From: Lutibacter sp.
Lineage (GTDB): Bacteria > Bacteroidota > Bacteroidia > Flavobacteriales > Flavobacteriaceae
Assembly (NCBI GenBank): GCA_030656195.1
Contig: JAUSOJ010000016.1
Location: 1-40,291, forward strand
Direction of reading: 5' to 3'
DNA length: 40,291 nt
Within the stretch, counting starts at the first letter, position 1. Each line of letters begins with the position of its first letter. Made by a program: the position numbers and the translations under genes. Below, piece after piece: positions 16,736-25,169 of the stretch. The notes below the pieces were generated by a model. It did not search any database, was not told where the DNA came from, and saw only the letters and a list, made by a program, of their open reading frames with translations.

Positions 16736-17923
16736 TTATTTTACAGAAAATTTAAATGAAGTTTTTGAGCTATATTTTTCCCCTGGGTTTAAAACCGTTG
16801 AAGGAAAATCTTTCTGGTTTGGGGAATCGGGATAGTGCTGTGTTTCCAAACAAAATCCGGTTCTGTGTGCATACGTTCCGCCAGTTTTGGATGGCAATGT
16901 TCCGTCTAAAAAGTTACCGGTATAAAATTGAATTGCAGGCTCATCAGAATAAATTTCAAGCAACCTTCCGCTTTCTGGATGATAGGCTGAAGCCGCTAAT
17001 TTAAAACCTACATTTTGATCATTCAACACCCAGCAATGGTCGTATCCCAATCCTTTTTTCAATTGGTCATCTTTTGTTTCAATATCTTTTCCAATAATTT
17101 TGGCTGCTCTAAAATCGAAAGGCGTACTTGTTACATCAGCTAATTTTCCTGTTGGAATTAAAGTTGCATCAACCGGAATATAGGTATCGGCATTAATGGT
17201 GATTTCGTGGTCCAAAATTGTTTTTGAAAAATTGGCCGACAAGTTAAAATAAGAATGCTGCGTTAGATTTACGATGGTTTTTTTATCGGTAGTCGCTTCA
17301 TAAAGCACCTCTAAAGTGTTGTCATTTGTAAGTGTATAAGTGACCACGGCAGTCATATTTCCCGGATAACCTTCTTCCATATCCTTGCTTAAATAAGTCA
17401 GTTTTAAGGACGCTGTGCTGTCTCCTTGTATGGCAACTGCCGTCCAAACCACCTTGTCGAAACCTTTTACGCCACCATGCAAATGATTGGCTCCATCATT
17501 TGTCGCCAATTTATACTCGGTACCATCCATGGAAAATTTTCCTTTTGCAATTCTGTTTCCGTATCGGCCTATAATGGCACCAAAATACGGATTGTTTTTT
17601 GTGTAATGTGCAAGGGAATCGTAACCTAAAACAACATCTTCATACAAACCATTTTTATTTGGCGCTTTTAAAGAAGTGATGATTCCGCCATAAGTAATTA
17701 CATCCACTTCCATCCCTTTTTGGTTTTTTAGCGTGTAATTATCAACGCTTTCTCCTTCTGGCGTGGTGCCATAAGATGCCTTTTCTATAGTTGGAATTTC
17801 CATTTTTTGTGTATCGGTTACTTCATTGTTTTTTTCTTCTTTTTGATTGCCCTTACATTGAATGCTAATGATGGCAAAGAGCATTATGCCAAAACCGTAC
17901 AGGTAACTTTTTTGAATATTCAT
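16736..17923 (-). CDS. galM: Aldose 1-epimerase (mutarotase), exported
   Basis: A 395-residue mutarotase that interconverts alpha and beta anomers of aldoses. The catalytic domain (about 50-395) has ITSLKAPNKNG, the substrate loop GRYGNRIAKGKF, NHLHGGVKGFDK with an active-site histidine, and the second histidine in LTQHSYFNLS. An N-terminal hydrophobic stretch (residues 8-22) indicates export. Cys23 follows ISIQ, a poor lipobox because Gln is at -1, so lipidation is uncertain. It lies 26 bp after araA and 4 nt before the symporter gene. A periplasmic mutarotase would supply the anomer preferred by the transporter. Spacing shows it is part of the ara operon. Confidence 0.93.
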   Translation of the reverse strand: MNIQKSYLYGFGIMLFAIISIQCKGNQKEEKNNEVTDTQKMEIPTIEKASYGTTPEGESVDNYTLKNQKGMEVDVITYGGIITSLKAPNKNGLYEDVVLGYDSLAHYTKNNPYFGAIIGRYGNRIAKGKFSMDGTEYKLATNDGANHLHGGVKGFDKVVWTAVAIQGDSTASLKLTYLSKDMEEGYPGNMTAVVTYTLTNDNTLEVLYEATTDKKTIVNLTQHSYFNLSANFSKTILDHEITINADTYIPVDATLIPTGKLADVTSTPFDFRAAKIIGKDIETKDDQLKKGLGYDHCWVLNDQNVGFKLAASAYHPESGRLLEIYSDEPAIQFYTGNFLDGTLPSKTGGTYAHRTGFCLETQHYPDSPNQKDFPSTVLNPGEKYSSKTSFKFSVK

Positions 17924-17949
17924 AATTTAGTTGTCTGTTTAATTATTTA

Positions 17950-19458
17950 TTATAGGCCATGCTGAAATAAGTGATAATACACTTCATTCGCATTTAGTTT
18001 ATCCTTAAAATCCCTAATACTTGTATTTGCATCAATGACAAGCAATTCAATCCCTGCGATATCCGCAAAATCCTCCATATATTCAGTTGTAACGGATTGG
18101 CTGTAAACTGTATGATGCGCACCACCTGCCAAAATCCAAGCAGTTGCCGCAATTTCCAAATTTGGTTTAGCATCCCACAAAACCCTTGCTACCGGAAGTT
18201 TTGGCAAATCTGCCATCGGTTTAACCGCTTCAACCTCGTTTACAATCAATCTAAATCTGTTGCCCATATCAACCAAAGAAGCATTGATGGCATTTCCCGG
18301 AGCAACATTGAATACCAATCGCGCAGGATCTTCTTTACCTCCAATTCCTAAAGGATGCACTTCACAAGAAGGCTTTCCTTCCGCAATTGACGAACAGATT
18401 TCCAACATATGCGACCCTAAAACATAGGATTTTTGAGGTGTAAAATGATAGGTATAATCTTCCATAAATGAAGTTCCGCCTTCCAATCCAATATTCATCA
18501 CTTTCATCGCTCTAACCATGGCTGCCGTTTTCCAGTCGCCTTCGCCACCAAAGCCATAGCCATCAGCCATTAGGCGTTGCACTGCAATTCCCGGTAATTG
18601 TTTCAATTCACCCAAGTTTTCAAAAGTATCCGTAAATGCTTTGAAACCGCCTTCCTCTAAAAAAGCTCTTAAACCCAATTCTATTCTTGCGGCATCAACC
18701 AAAGAATGTCTTTGTGCGCCGCCTTTTAAAAGTGATGGCGTTAAATTATAGGATGATTCATACACTTCCAGCAGATTATTTAAATCGCTTTCTGAAACTT
18801 TATTGATTTGTTTAACAACATCCGAAGAATCAAATCCATTAACTGAAAAACCAAAACGGATTTGCGCTTCAACTTTATCGCCTTCCGTTACGGCAACTTC
18901 ACGCATATTGTCTCCAATTCTGGCAACTTTTAAATGTTGCAATTCATCCCAGCCCAATACCACTCTTGACCAAACGCCCAATTTTTTCTGAACGCCCTCT
19001 TCTTGCCAATGGCCCACAACAATTTTGCGTTTTTTACGCATTCTCGACATGATAAATCCAAATTCCCTGTCGCCATGAGCCGACTGGTTTAGGTTCATAA
19101 AGTCCATATTCATTGTTGACCAAGGAATTTCCGCATTAAACTGCGTATGTAAATGACACAACGGTTTGTTTAAAATAGACAATCCGCGAATCCACATTTT
19201 TGCAGGTGAAAAAGTATGCATCCAAGCAACAATACCGATACAATTGTTATTTGCATTGGCTTCCTGACAAACATTGGTAATTTGATCTGGCGTTTTTACC
19301 GTTGGTTTAAAAATTATTTTAACAGGAATATGTGCTGATGCATTTAATCCTTTTACAATTTGTTGTGAATTTTCTGCAACTTGTTTTAGCGTTTCTTCAC
19401 CATATAAATGTTGGCTTCCTGTAACAAACCAAATTTCTTTTTGAGCTATATCTATCAT
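17950..19458 (-). CDS. araA: L-arabinose isomerase
   Basis: Converts L-arabinose to L-ribulose in the cytoplasm, the first step of catabolism. The 502-residue length is standard. The N-terminus [20 protein letters not shown] and the segment [21 protein letters not shown] are diagnostic, as are [30 protein letters not shown] and the C-terminal [15 protein letters not shown]. It is the third gene of the ara operon, 27 bp after araD. The ATG at 19458 gives the canonical start. Confidence 0.98.
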   Translation of the reverse strand: MIDIAQKEIWFVTGSQHLYGEETLKQVAENSQQIVKGLNASAHIPVKIIFKPTVKTPDQITNVCQEANANNNCIGIVAWMHTFSPAKMWIRGLSILNKPLCHLHTQFNAEIPWSTMNMDFMNLNQSAHGDREFGFIMSRMRKKRKIVVGHWQEEGVQKKLGVWSRVVLGWDELQHLKVARIGDNMREVAVTEGDKVEAQIRFGFSVNGFDSSDVVKQINKVSESDLNNLLEVYESSYNLTPSLLKGGAQRHSLVDAARIELGLRAFLEEGGFKAFTDTFENLGELKQLPGIAVQRLMADGYGFGGEGDWKTAAMVRAMKVMNIGLEGGTSFMEDYTYHFTPQKSYVLGSHMLEICSSIAEGKPSCEVHPLGIGGKEDPARLVFNVAPGNAINASLVDMGNRFRLIVNEVEAVKPMADLPKLPVARVLWDAKPNLEIAATAWILAGGAHHTVYSQSVTTEYMEDFADIAGIELLVIDANTSIRDFKDKLNANEVYYHLFQHGL

Positions 19459-19485
19459 TTTTGAAAAATGTTTTTTGAATATTAA

Positions 19486-20187
19486 TTATTGACCGTAGTA
19501 GGAATCTTTTCCATGCTTACGTTCGTAATGCTTTTTTATTAGTGAATCTTTAAGTCTAGGCGCATTCGGGTTTATTTGTAAGGTTAAATAAGCCATATGT
19601 GCAACCGTTTCTAAAACTTTACTGTTATAAACCGCTTTTGCGGCATCTTTTCCCCAAGTAAAAGGACCGTGATTTCCAATAAGCACCATTTCAACTTCTT
19701 TATAGGAAAGACCTTTATTTTTGAAACAATCCAATATTTGGATGCCTGTGTTGTGTTCGTAATTTCCTTTTATGAGTTCATCACTCATTGGCGGCGCGCA
19801 AGGAATATCGGTTGTTAAATGATCTGCATGGGTGGTTCCGAATATTGGAATGTCCAATTTCGACTGTGCCCAGGCAACTGAATAGGTTGCATGTGTATGG
19901 GCAATACCGCCTATATCATTCCAGTTTTTATACAAATAGGCATGCGTTTTTGTGTCGGATGACGGGCGCATTGTGCCTTCAATAATGTTATTCTCAAAAT
20001 CTAAAATAACGATGTCTTCAGGTTTAAGCAACTCATAAGGAACGCCGCTTGGTTTTATGGCGAAAACACCTTTTTTCCTGTCAACGGCACTCACATTTCC
20101 AAAAGTGTAGATCACCAAACCCAATGCATTCAACTGCATATTGGCTTCGTAGCATTCTTGCTTTAATTCTTTATATATGGAACTCAT
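19486..20187 (-). CDS. araD: L-ribulose-5-phosphate 4-epimerase
   Basis: Class II aldolase-family enzyme that converts L-ribulose 5-phosphate to D-xylulose 5-phosphate, delivering carbon to the pentose phosphate pathway. It is 233 residues, as usual. Visible motifs are FGNVSAVDRKKGVFAIKPSG near the N-terminus (phosphate site), HTHATYSVAWAQ, and GTTHADHL, which supplies zinc-binding histidines; a later NHGPFTWG carries the third histidine. Its start overlaps the 3' end of araB by 17 nt, suggesting translational coupling. Cytoplasmic. Confidence 0.97.
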   Translation of the reverse strand: MSSIYKELKQECYEANMQLNALGLVIYTFGNVSAVDRKKGVFAIKPSGVPYELLKPEDIVILDFENNIIEGTMRPSSDTKTHAYLYKNWNDIGGIAHTHATYSVAWAQSKLDIPIFGTTHADHLTTDIPCAPPMSDELIKGNYEHNTGIQILDCFKNKGLSYKEVEMVLIGNHGPFTWGKDAAKAVYNSKVLETVAHMAYLTLQINPNAPRLKDSLIKKHYERKHGKDSYYGQ

Positions 20188-21865
20188 TGACTTTGGATTT
20201 TTGGGTTATATTTTCTGCAAAAAAACTTAATTCATCATAAGATTTCATCAGTTTTTCATAAATGGCCACTTTATCAATTTCAGGGAAATAGGTCGCTTCA
20301 AAATCGCTTCCCATTTTTTTGCTGGCTTCAATTACATCCGCATAAATTCCGGCTGAAACTGCTGCATAAACTGCTGCGCCTAGTGCCGGCGCCTGATCTG
20401 ATGCGGCAACTTTTATAGGTTTGTTTAACACATTGGCAAGGGTTTGCATAATAAAAGGTGATTTTCTTGCCACGCCTCCAATGCCTATTACACTATTTAT
20501 TTTTACGCCTTCCTCCTCAAATCTGTCCACTATTTTTTTAGACCCAAAGCATATTGCATTTACAAGCGCTTTAAAAATATGAGGCGCTTTGGTGCCTAAT
20601 GATAAATTTGAAATCGCGCTTTTTAGTTCTTGGTTGGCATCCGGCGTTCTTCTTCCGTTAATCCAATCCAGCGCTGTAGGAATACTTTCTGATAATGGGA
20701 TTTTTTCGGCCTGTTCGCTTAATTTTTCAATGAAGTTGGCCTCCATTTCTGCTTTCAACTGAGTTTTTTGCAGTTCATTAAGTACTGAAGAATTGAGTAT
20801 TAAATTGTCTACTGGCCAGGATACTATTTCTTTAAACCAAGCCAATACATCGCCAAAAGCAGATTGCCCCGCTTCCAGTCCAATATATCCAGGAATTACG
20901 GAACCATCTACTTGTCCGCAAATTCCACGAACAGTTTTTGAGCCTATAACTTCTTTTGAAGATACAATAATATCACAGGTTGAAGTTCCCATGACCCGTA
21001 CCAAAGTATGCTCGTCTATTTTGGCGCCAACGGCTCCTGAGTGTGCATCAAAAGTTCCTACTGCAATTACGGTGTCGGTAGTTAACCCTAATTTTGTTGC
21101 CCATTCCGAACTTAAATTTCCGGCAACCACATCAGAAGTATAAGTCTCCTCATATAAATTTCCGCGAAGTTGCGCAAGATATGGATGCAACTGGCCTAAA
21201 AATTCTTCAGCCGGCAAACCATTCCATTCTTCATGCCACATCGCTTTATGTCCAGCTGCGCATCTGCTTCTTTTAAATGATTGTAAATCTTTATTTTCAA
21301 TCAATAAATAAGTTATTAAATCACAATGCTCCATCCAAGTGAAAGCAGCATTTTTTACAGCTTCATCTTCTCTTATGATGTGCAATATTTTTGCCCAAAA
21401 CCATTCAGAAGAATAAATTCCGCCTTCATATTTTGTATAATCAACGCCTCCCCAACTTACGGCAAGTTCATTAATTTCATTGGCTTCCTTAATAGAAGTA
21501 TGGTCTTTCCAAAGCACCATCATTGCATTTGGATTGGTTTCAAAACCTTTAACCAAAGCCAACGGTGTTCCATTTTCAGAAACAGGAATTGGTGATGAAC
21601 CTGTGGTATCTATGCAAATGGCTTTTATTTGGGACGGATTTACATTTCCGTTTTTTACCACATTTTTTATGGTATTTTCCAATCCTTCAATATGATCTAA
21701 GGGATGCTGGCGAAATTGATTTTTTGAAGCATTGCAAAAGTCTAAATTTTTCCATCGCTGATACCAATGAACATCCGAAGACAATTCTTGTCCGTTATCT
21801 GTATCAATCAAAACTGCCCGAACAGAATCTGTTCCATAATCCAATCCTATAACATAATTTTTCAT
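20171..21865 (-). CDS. araB: L-ribulokinase
   Basis: FGGY-family kinase that phosphorylates L-ribulose with ATP, 564 residues. The N-terminal domain opens with YVIGLDYGTDSVRAVLIDTDNG (phosphate loop). The middle has VIAVGTFDAHSGAVGAKI, and the C-terminal domain has IGIGGVARKSPFIMQTLANVLNKPI and DQAPALGAAVYAA, the ATP-site segments. It is the first gene of the ara operon, with a promoter and the AAGTGT-N7-ACACTT palindrome directly upstream, and overlaps araD by 17 nt. Cytoplasmic. Confidence 0.97.
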   Translation of the reverse strand: MKNYVIGLDYGTDSVRAVLIDTDNGQELSSDVHWYQRWKNLDFCNASKNQFRQHPLDHIEGLENTIKNVVKNGNVNPSQIKAICIDTTGSSPIPVSENGTPLALVKGFETNPNAMMVLWKDHTSIKEANEINELAVSWGGVDYTKYEGGIYSSEWFWAKILHIIREDEAVKNAAFTWMEHCDLITYLLIENKDLQSFKRSRCAAGHKAMWHEEWNGLPAEEFLGQLHPYLAQLRGNLYEETYTSDVVAGNLSSEWATKLGLTTDTVIAVGTFDAHSGAVGAKIDEHTLVRVMGTSTCDIIVSSKEVIGSKTVRGICGQVDGSVIPGYIGLEAGQSAFGDVLAWFKEIVSWPVDNLILNSSVLNELQKTQLKAEMEANFIEKLSEQAEKIPLSESIPTALDWINGRRTPDANQELKSAISNLSLGTKAPHIFKALVNAICFGSKKIVDRFEEEGVKINSVIGIGGVARKSPFIMQTLANVLNKPIKVAASDQAPALGAAVYAAVSAGIYADVIEASKKMGSDFEATYFPEIDKVAIYEKLMKSYDELSFFAENITQKSKVNEFHI

Positions 21866-21888
21866 TCAAAAATCTTTTAATATAATTA

Positions 21889-21896
21889 CAAATATA
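21889..21896 (-). promoter_or_regulatory. Putative -7 box of the araBDA-galM-SSS operon
   Basis: Read on the minus strand this is TATATTTG, a full match to TAnnTTTG, 24 nt before the araB ATG. The operator palindrome occupies the place where the -33 region should be, so a bound repressor would block RNA polymerase. Confidence 0.55.
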
Positions 21897-21911
21897 ATAT
21901 AATTATTTAAT

Positions 21912-21930
21912 AAGTGTATAAAAAACACTT
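21912..21930 (-). promoter_or_regulatory. Candidate arabinose-regulator operator upstream of araB
   Basis: AAGTGTATAAAAAACACTT, the same AAGTGT-N7-ACACTT palindrome found before the GH97 gene; here it extends one more base pair on each side (T/A). It lies immediately upstream of the -7 box of araB. AraR is the expected binder, by inference from other Bacteroidetes; no regulator gene is in this window. Confidence 0.7.
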
Positions 21931-22000
21931 ATATTTTATTATTTTAATTATTTACGTGTAATTCAATATTTTATATTCATTAAAAAGTTTTAAAAACTTG

Positions 22001-24034
22001 CTATTTTATCTTAAAAATTAAAACAGTCACAGAATAAGCCGGAATATTAATATGTAAATTGCCGCCTTTCAGTTTTACGGCGCTTTCTTTCGGACTTATG
22101 TTTTTGGGTGATTTAAAAGAGTTTTCGTCCGCTAAATCTTCGCTTTTTAAGGTAAGTGCCACTCCTTTTGAAACCAATTGCTTCCCTTTTAAATTGATGT
22201 TAAGATCTTGTGCATTGGCTGCAGTATTCACCAATTTGATAATTACTTCTTTTTTGTCGATATCATTTACCGCTGATGCAAACAAATCATTTTGACCGGT
22301 GACCGGTTTTCCATCTTTTGTTATGGCAATTAAATCGGTTCCTCTATTGGTTGCAAACAATTTTTGAACGTAATAATTTGGGGTGCCATAAGATTCCAAA
22401 TTGTTAAACCAAATCATATCAGGAGCCCATTGAAATGCGTCAATATGTGCAATTAAAGGGGCATATGATGTTAAATGAACAATATCCGCATTGCGCTCTA
22501 AACCTGTCATAAAAGCAGCTTCAGAAAGTGCTGCTTCCCAATTGTTTTCCTTCGGGCCATCTGCTACATCTTTTGGATGGGCAGCATATTCACCAGCAAA
22601 TACTTTAGGGCCTTTTCTATCATAGTTGTCATATCGTGTTGCATTTTCCCTAAACCACTTTGGGTCTTTATAATAATGCTCGTCTATAATCTCAACATTC
22701 AATTTTTTAAGTTCTTCCCAGCCATAATCAAAATATTCGCCTTCTGGAAACGGACCGCTGCCAGAAATTATAATGATGTTTGGATCTTTATCCTTAATGG
22801 CTTTTTCAAATACTTTATATCTTTCAATATATTGCGGGCCCCATTGCTCATTTCCTACTCCGATATATTTTAAATTGAAGGGTTTTGGGTGACCCATTTC
22901 GGTTCTGATTTTACCCCAAGGCGTATCAGATGCACCGTTGGCAAATTCTATCAAATCCAATGCATCTTGAACATACGGTTCCAATTCGTGCATTGGCACC
23001 AATTCACCCGTGTTGAATTGACAGGCTATTCCACAACTTAAAATAGGCAAAGGTTCTGCGCCCATATCTTCTGATAGCAGGAAATATTCAAAAAACCCAA
23101 GTCCGAAACTTTGAAAATAATCAGGTGCCAATTTGTGGCTAAACTCTGTATTCCATCTGTTGATCAGTGTTGTTCTGTTTTCAGGATCGCCTACGGTTTT
23201 TTTCCATTGGTAGCGTTGTTCCAGTGTTCTTCCTTCCACAATGCATCCGCCAGGAAAACGCAAAAATCCAGGATTCATATCATCTAACAGTTGCACTAAA
23301 TCTTTACGCAATCCGTTTTTTCTTCCTTTCCAAGTATCTTCAGGAAATAAAGAAATCATATCCAAATCAATGGTTCCATTCCCTTCAAAAGTAATTTTTA
23401 CCTGTGCTTTTGCTTCTGTTTGCGTAGCGGTAAGTTGCGTTGTATAATTTTGCCAATCGGTTCCTTTGGGATCAATGCTGGTTTCTCCCAAAACATGGTT
23501 GTCTTTGTCGATAAATTGTACCCTGATTTTTTTGATGGCGCCGTCATGATTGGCTGCTTTTAAAGACAGGTTGTAACGCGCATCTTTTTTGATGCCCATT
23601 CCCCTAAAACCTTCATTGATGAGCGCATATCCTTTGTCATTATTGACTAAAACCCTGCTAAAATTTGGATTGGCAGTGTTTGCAGCAGTTGTTATAATTG
23701 TTGCAATTCCCGATTGTTTGTTCAATGAATGACGGCTACTATTTGGCTCAATCCATCCCATCATTGGCAATTCAAACTCAAAAGACCTGTTTTTAATCAT
23801 CTCGGCATACAATCCGCCATCAGCAGCAAAATTGATGTCTTCAAAAAAAATCCCGTACATCGTTGGCTGAATTTTAATACCTGTGTCTTTAAAACTGACC
23901 ACTAGATCTAAAGTTTCATTAGAAGCTGAAGTTGTTTTTGAAGTTAAATCATCATTTCCTATATTTTTAAAACTGAATAAACCGCCTATGATTAAAGCGA
24001 TTAAGATTGTGTATTTTAAAACTGACTGTTTCAT
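22001..24034 (-). CDS. GH51 alpha-L-arabinofuranosidase with N-terminal beta-sandwich, exported
   Basis: A 677-residue retaining alpha-L-arabinofuranosidase. A membrane/signal segment lies at 7-21 (KYTILIALIIGGLFSF). A carbohydrate-binding-like jelly-roll domain (about 75-230) precedes the GH51 barrel (about 240-560) and a C-terminal beta domain. The acid/base is Glu396 in GVGNEQWGP and the nucleophile is Glu482 in VFAGEYAAHP. It resembles the larger GH51 type found in Bacteroides arabinan loci, and probably acts in the periplasm to remove Araf side chains from imported oligosaccharides. It is the last gene of the susCD-led cluster, separated from the preceding GH43 by an 87/88-bp tandem repeat that duplicates its own start region. 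The start is fixed by the signal segment. Confidence 0.92.
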   Translation of the reverse strand: MKQSVLKYTILIALIIGGLFSFKNIGNDDLTSKTTSASNETLDLVVSFKDTGIKIQPTMYGIFFEDINFAADGGLYAEMIKNRSFEFELPMMGWIEPNSSRHSLNKQSGIATIITTAANTANPNFSRVLVNNDKGYALINEGFRGMGIKKDARYNLSLKAANHDGAIKKIRVQFIDKDNHVLGETSIDPKGTDWQNYTTQLTATQTEAKAQVKITFEGNGTIDLDMISLFPEDTWKGRKNGLRKDLVQLLDDMNPGFLRFPGGCIVEGRTLEQRYQWKKTVGDPENRTTLINRWNTEFSHKLAPDYFQSFGLGFFEYFLLSEDMGAEPLPILSCGIACQFNTGELVPMHELEPYVQDALDLIEFANGASDTPWGKIRTEMGHPKPFNLKYIGVGNEQWGPQYIERYKVFEKAIKDKDPNIIIISGSGPFPEGEYFDYGWEELKKLNVEIIDEHYYKDPKWFRENATRYDNYDRKGPKVFAGEYAAHPKDVADGPKENNWEAALSEAAFMTGLERNADIVHLTSYAPLIAHIDAFQWAPDMIWFNNLESYGTPNYYVQKLFATNRGTDLIAITKDGKPVTGQNDLFASAVNDIDKKEVIIKLVNTAANAQDLNINLKGKQLVSKGVALTLKSEDLADENSFKSPKNISPKESAVKLKGGNLHINIPAYSVTVLIFKIK

Positions 24035-24077
24035 CTGCTTATATTTTATTTTTTATTGGTACAGATGCTGTTCGCCA

Positions 24078-24122
24078 TTAAACATTTCTGTGTGTATCAA
24101 AATTTGTTATGGCTCGTTTCAT
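24078..24122 (-). other. 14-codon mini-ORF (copy B) upstream of GH51
   Basis: Encodes MKRAITNFDTHRNV followed by TAA, preceded by the same A-rich leader as the GH51 start. It may be translated as a leader peptide or be a by-product of the tandem duplication. Both mini-ORFs stay open despite several substitutions between them, which is weak evidence for use. Confidence 0.35.
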
Positions 24123-24164
24123 CTGTTTATATTTTATTTTTTATTGGTACAGATGCAGTCGCCA

Positions 24165-24209
24165 TTAATCATTTCTGTTTGTATCAAAATTTGTCATGGC
24201 TCTTTTCAT
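24165..24209 (-). other. 14-codon mini-ORF (copy A) upstream of GH51
   Basis: Encodes MKRAMTNFDTNRND followed by TAA. It begins 11 nt after the stop codon of the upstream GH43 gene and could couple with it. It is the parallel copy of the mini-ORF at 24078-24122. Confidence 0.35.
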
Positions 24210-24220
24210 CTAATTAATTT

Positions 24221-25168
24221 TTAATAAAATTCAAATAATGGTTTTCCTTTATTATCAAATTTTACTTCCATAACTCTTGTGTGCCTATTTGAATCATATA
24301 ATGGATCGCCAACAATTTCTTCGTAATCTCTAGCATGATAAATACATAAAGGTGTTCCGTCTTCTGCTACAGTGAAGCTGTTATGCCCTGGCCCAAATAT
24401 TTTCTTTTCGTAATCTGTCTCCAATACAGGATATCTTGATTTTATCCATGAATTTCTATCCAACAAATCAGATGCTGAATCTGCTTCCATCATACCCATA
24501 CAATAACATGCGCCTGTAGCACTTGCCGAATATGTAATATAAATTTTACCATTATTTTTTAAAACTGCCGGTCCTTCATTTACCCAAAAATCAATTCTCT
24601 CCCAGTCGTAATCAGGTGTTGTAAGCATAAATTGCGGTGTTTTTAACTTAATCGGCGATTCCATTTCCGCTAAATATAAATTTGAAGCAGCAAACTGTCC
24701 GCCTGTTTTTTCGGCCCAACAAAAATATCTCTTCCCTTTATTTTCGAAAACAGTTCCATCTAACGAAAAATCTATAAAGGATTTATTATCTCCCTCGGCG
24801 GCTTGCATCTGCCCTAACTCAATCCATTCATCTTTTAATGGATCTTGACCTTTACATTCAAGCACATAAGGCCTTAATTTCCATATATCATCAACCTCAC
24901 TGGCTGCAAAATAAATATACCATTTCTCATCAAGGTAATGTAATTCCGGTGCCCATATATGCTGACTCATAGGTCCTGCTTTATGCTTATGCCAAACATT
25001 AAATATTTCAGCTTTTTGCAGTCCTTTTATCGTTTCAGCTCTTCGAAGTTCGATGGAATCAAATGACGGAACTGAACCCGTAAAATAATAATAACCGTCG
25101 GCGTGTTTATAGATAAACGGATCTGCACGTTGCTCAACAATTGGCGTATTTTTACCTGTTATATCCAT
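24221..25168 (-). CDS. Cytoplasmic GH43 exo-alpha-L-arabinofuranosidase (GH43_26-like)
   Basis: A 315-residue five-bladed beta-propeller hydrolase without a signal peptide, so intracellular. The GH43 triad is visible: general base Asp16 in QRADPFIY, the pKa modulator Asp137 in FSLDGTVF, and general acid Glu198 in VNEGPAV. The N-terminal region and the FGPGHNSF ending resemble subfamily 26, whose characterised members release arabinose from alpha-1,5-arabino-oligosaccharides. It starts one base beyond the stop codon of the GPH symporter gene, so the two are translationally linked. The likely job is cleaving short arabino-oligosaccharides brought in by that symporter. Subfamily is from memory of the fold, not a search. 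Confidence 0.85.
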   Translation of the reverse strand: MDITGKNTPIVEQRADPFIYKHADGYYYFTGSVPSFDSIELRRAETIKGLQKAEIFNVWHKHKAGPMSQHIWAPELHYLDEKWYIYFAASEVDDIWKLRPYVLECKGQDPLKDEWIELGQMQAAEGDNKSFIDFSLDGTVFENKGKRYFCWAEKTGGQFAASNLYLAEMESPIKLKTPQFMLTTPDYDWERIDFWVNEGPAVLKNNGKIYITYSASATGACYCMGMMEADSASDLLDRNSWIKSRYPVLETDYEKKIFGPGHNSFTVAEDGTPLCIYHARDYEEIVGDPLYDSNRHTRVMEVKFDNKGKPLFEFY

Positions 25169-25169
25169 T

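Larger units (their letters stand above)
24035..24209 (-). repeat. 87/88-bp tandem duplication of the GH51 start region
   Basis: Copy 1 is 24035-24122 (88 bp) and copy 2 is 24123-24209 (87 bp). They differ at roughly seven positions. Each unit, read on the minus strand, starts with ATGAAA(C/A)GAGCCAT and ends with the A-rich leader (AATAAAAAATAAAATATAA) that also precedes the GH51 ATG. The leader-plus-start module therefore appears in front of the gene more than once. Confidence 0.85.

Noticed and set aside
17969-17984. AAGTGATAATACACTT, resembling the AAGTGT-N7-ACACTT operator
   Set aside because: It lies inside the 3' end of araA coding sequence, and the AAGTG/CACTT half-sites are 3 bp closer than in the two promoter sites, so a chance match is more likely.
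24035-24209. The tandem repeat as a CRISPR-like array
   Set aside because: Only two long, adjacent units without spacers, and no cas genes nearby.
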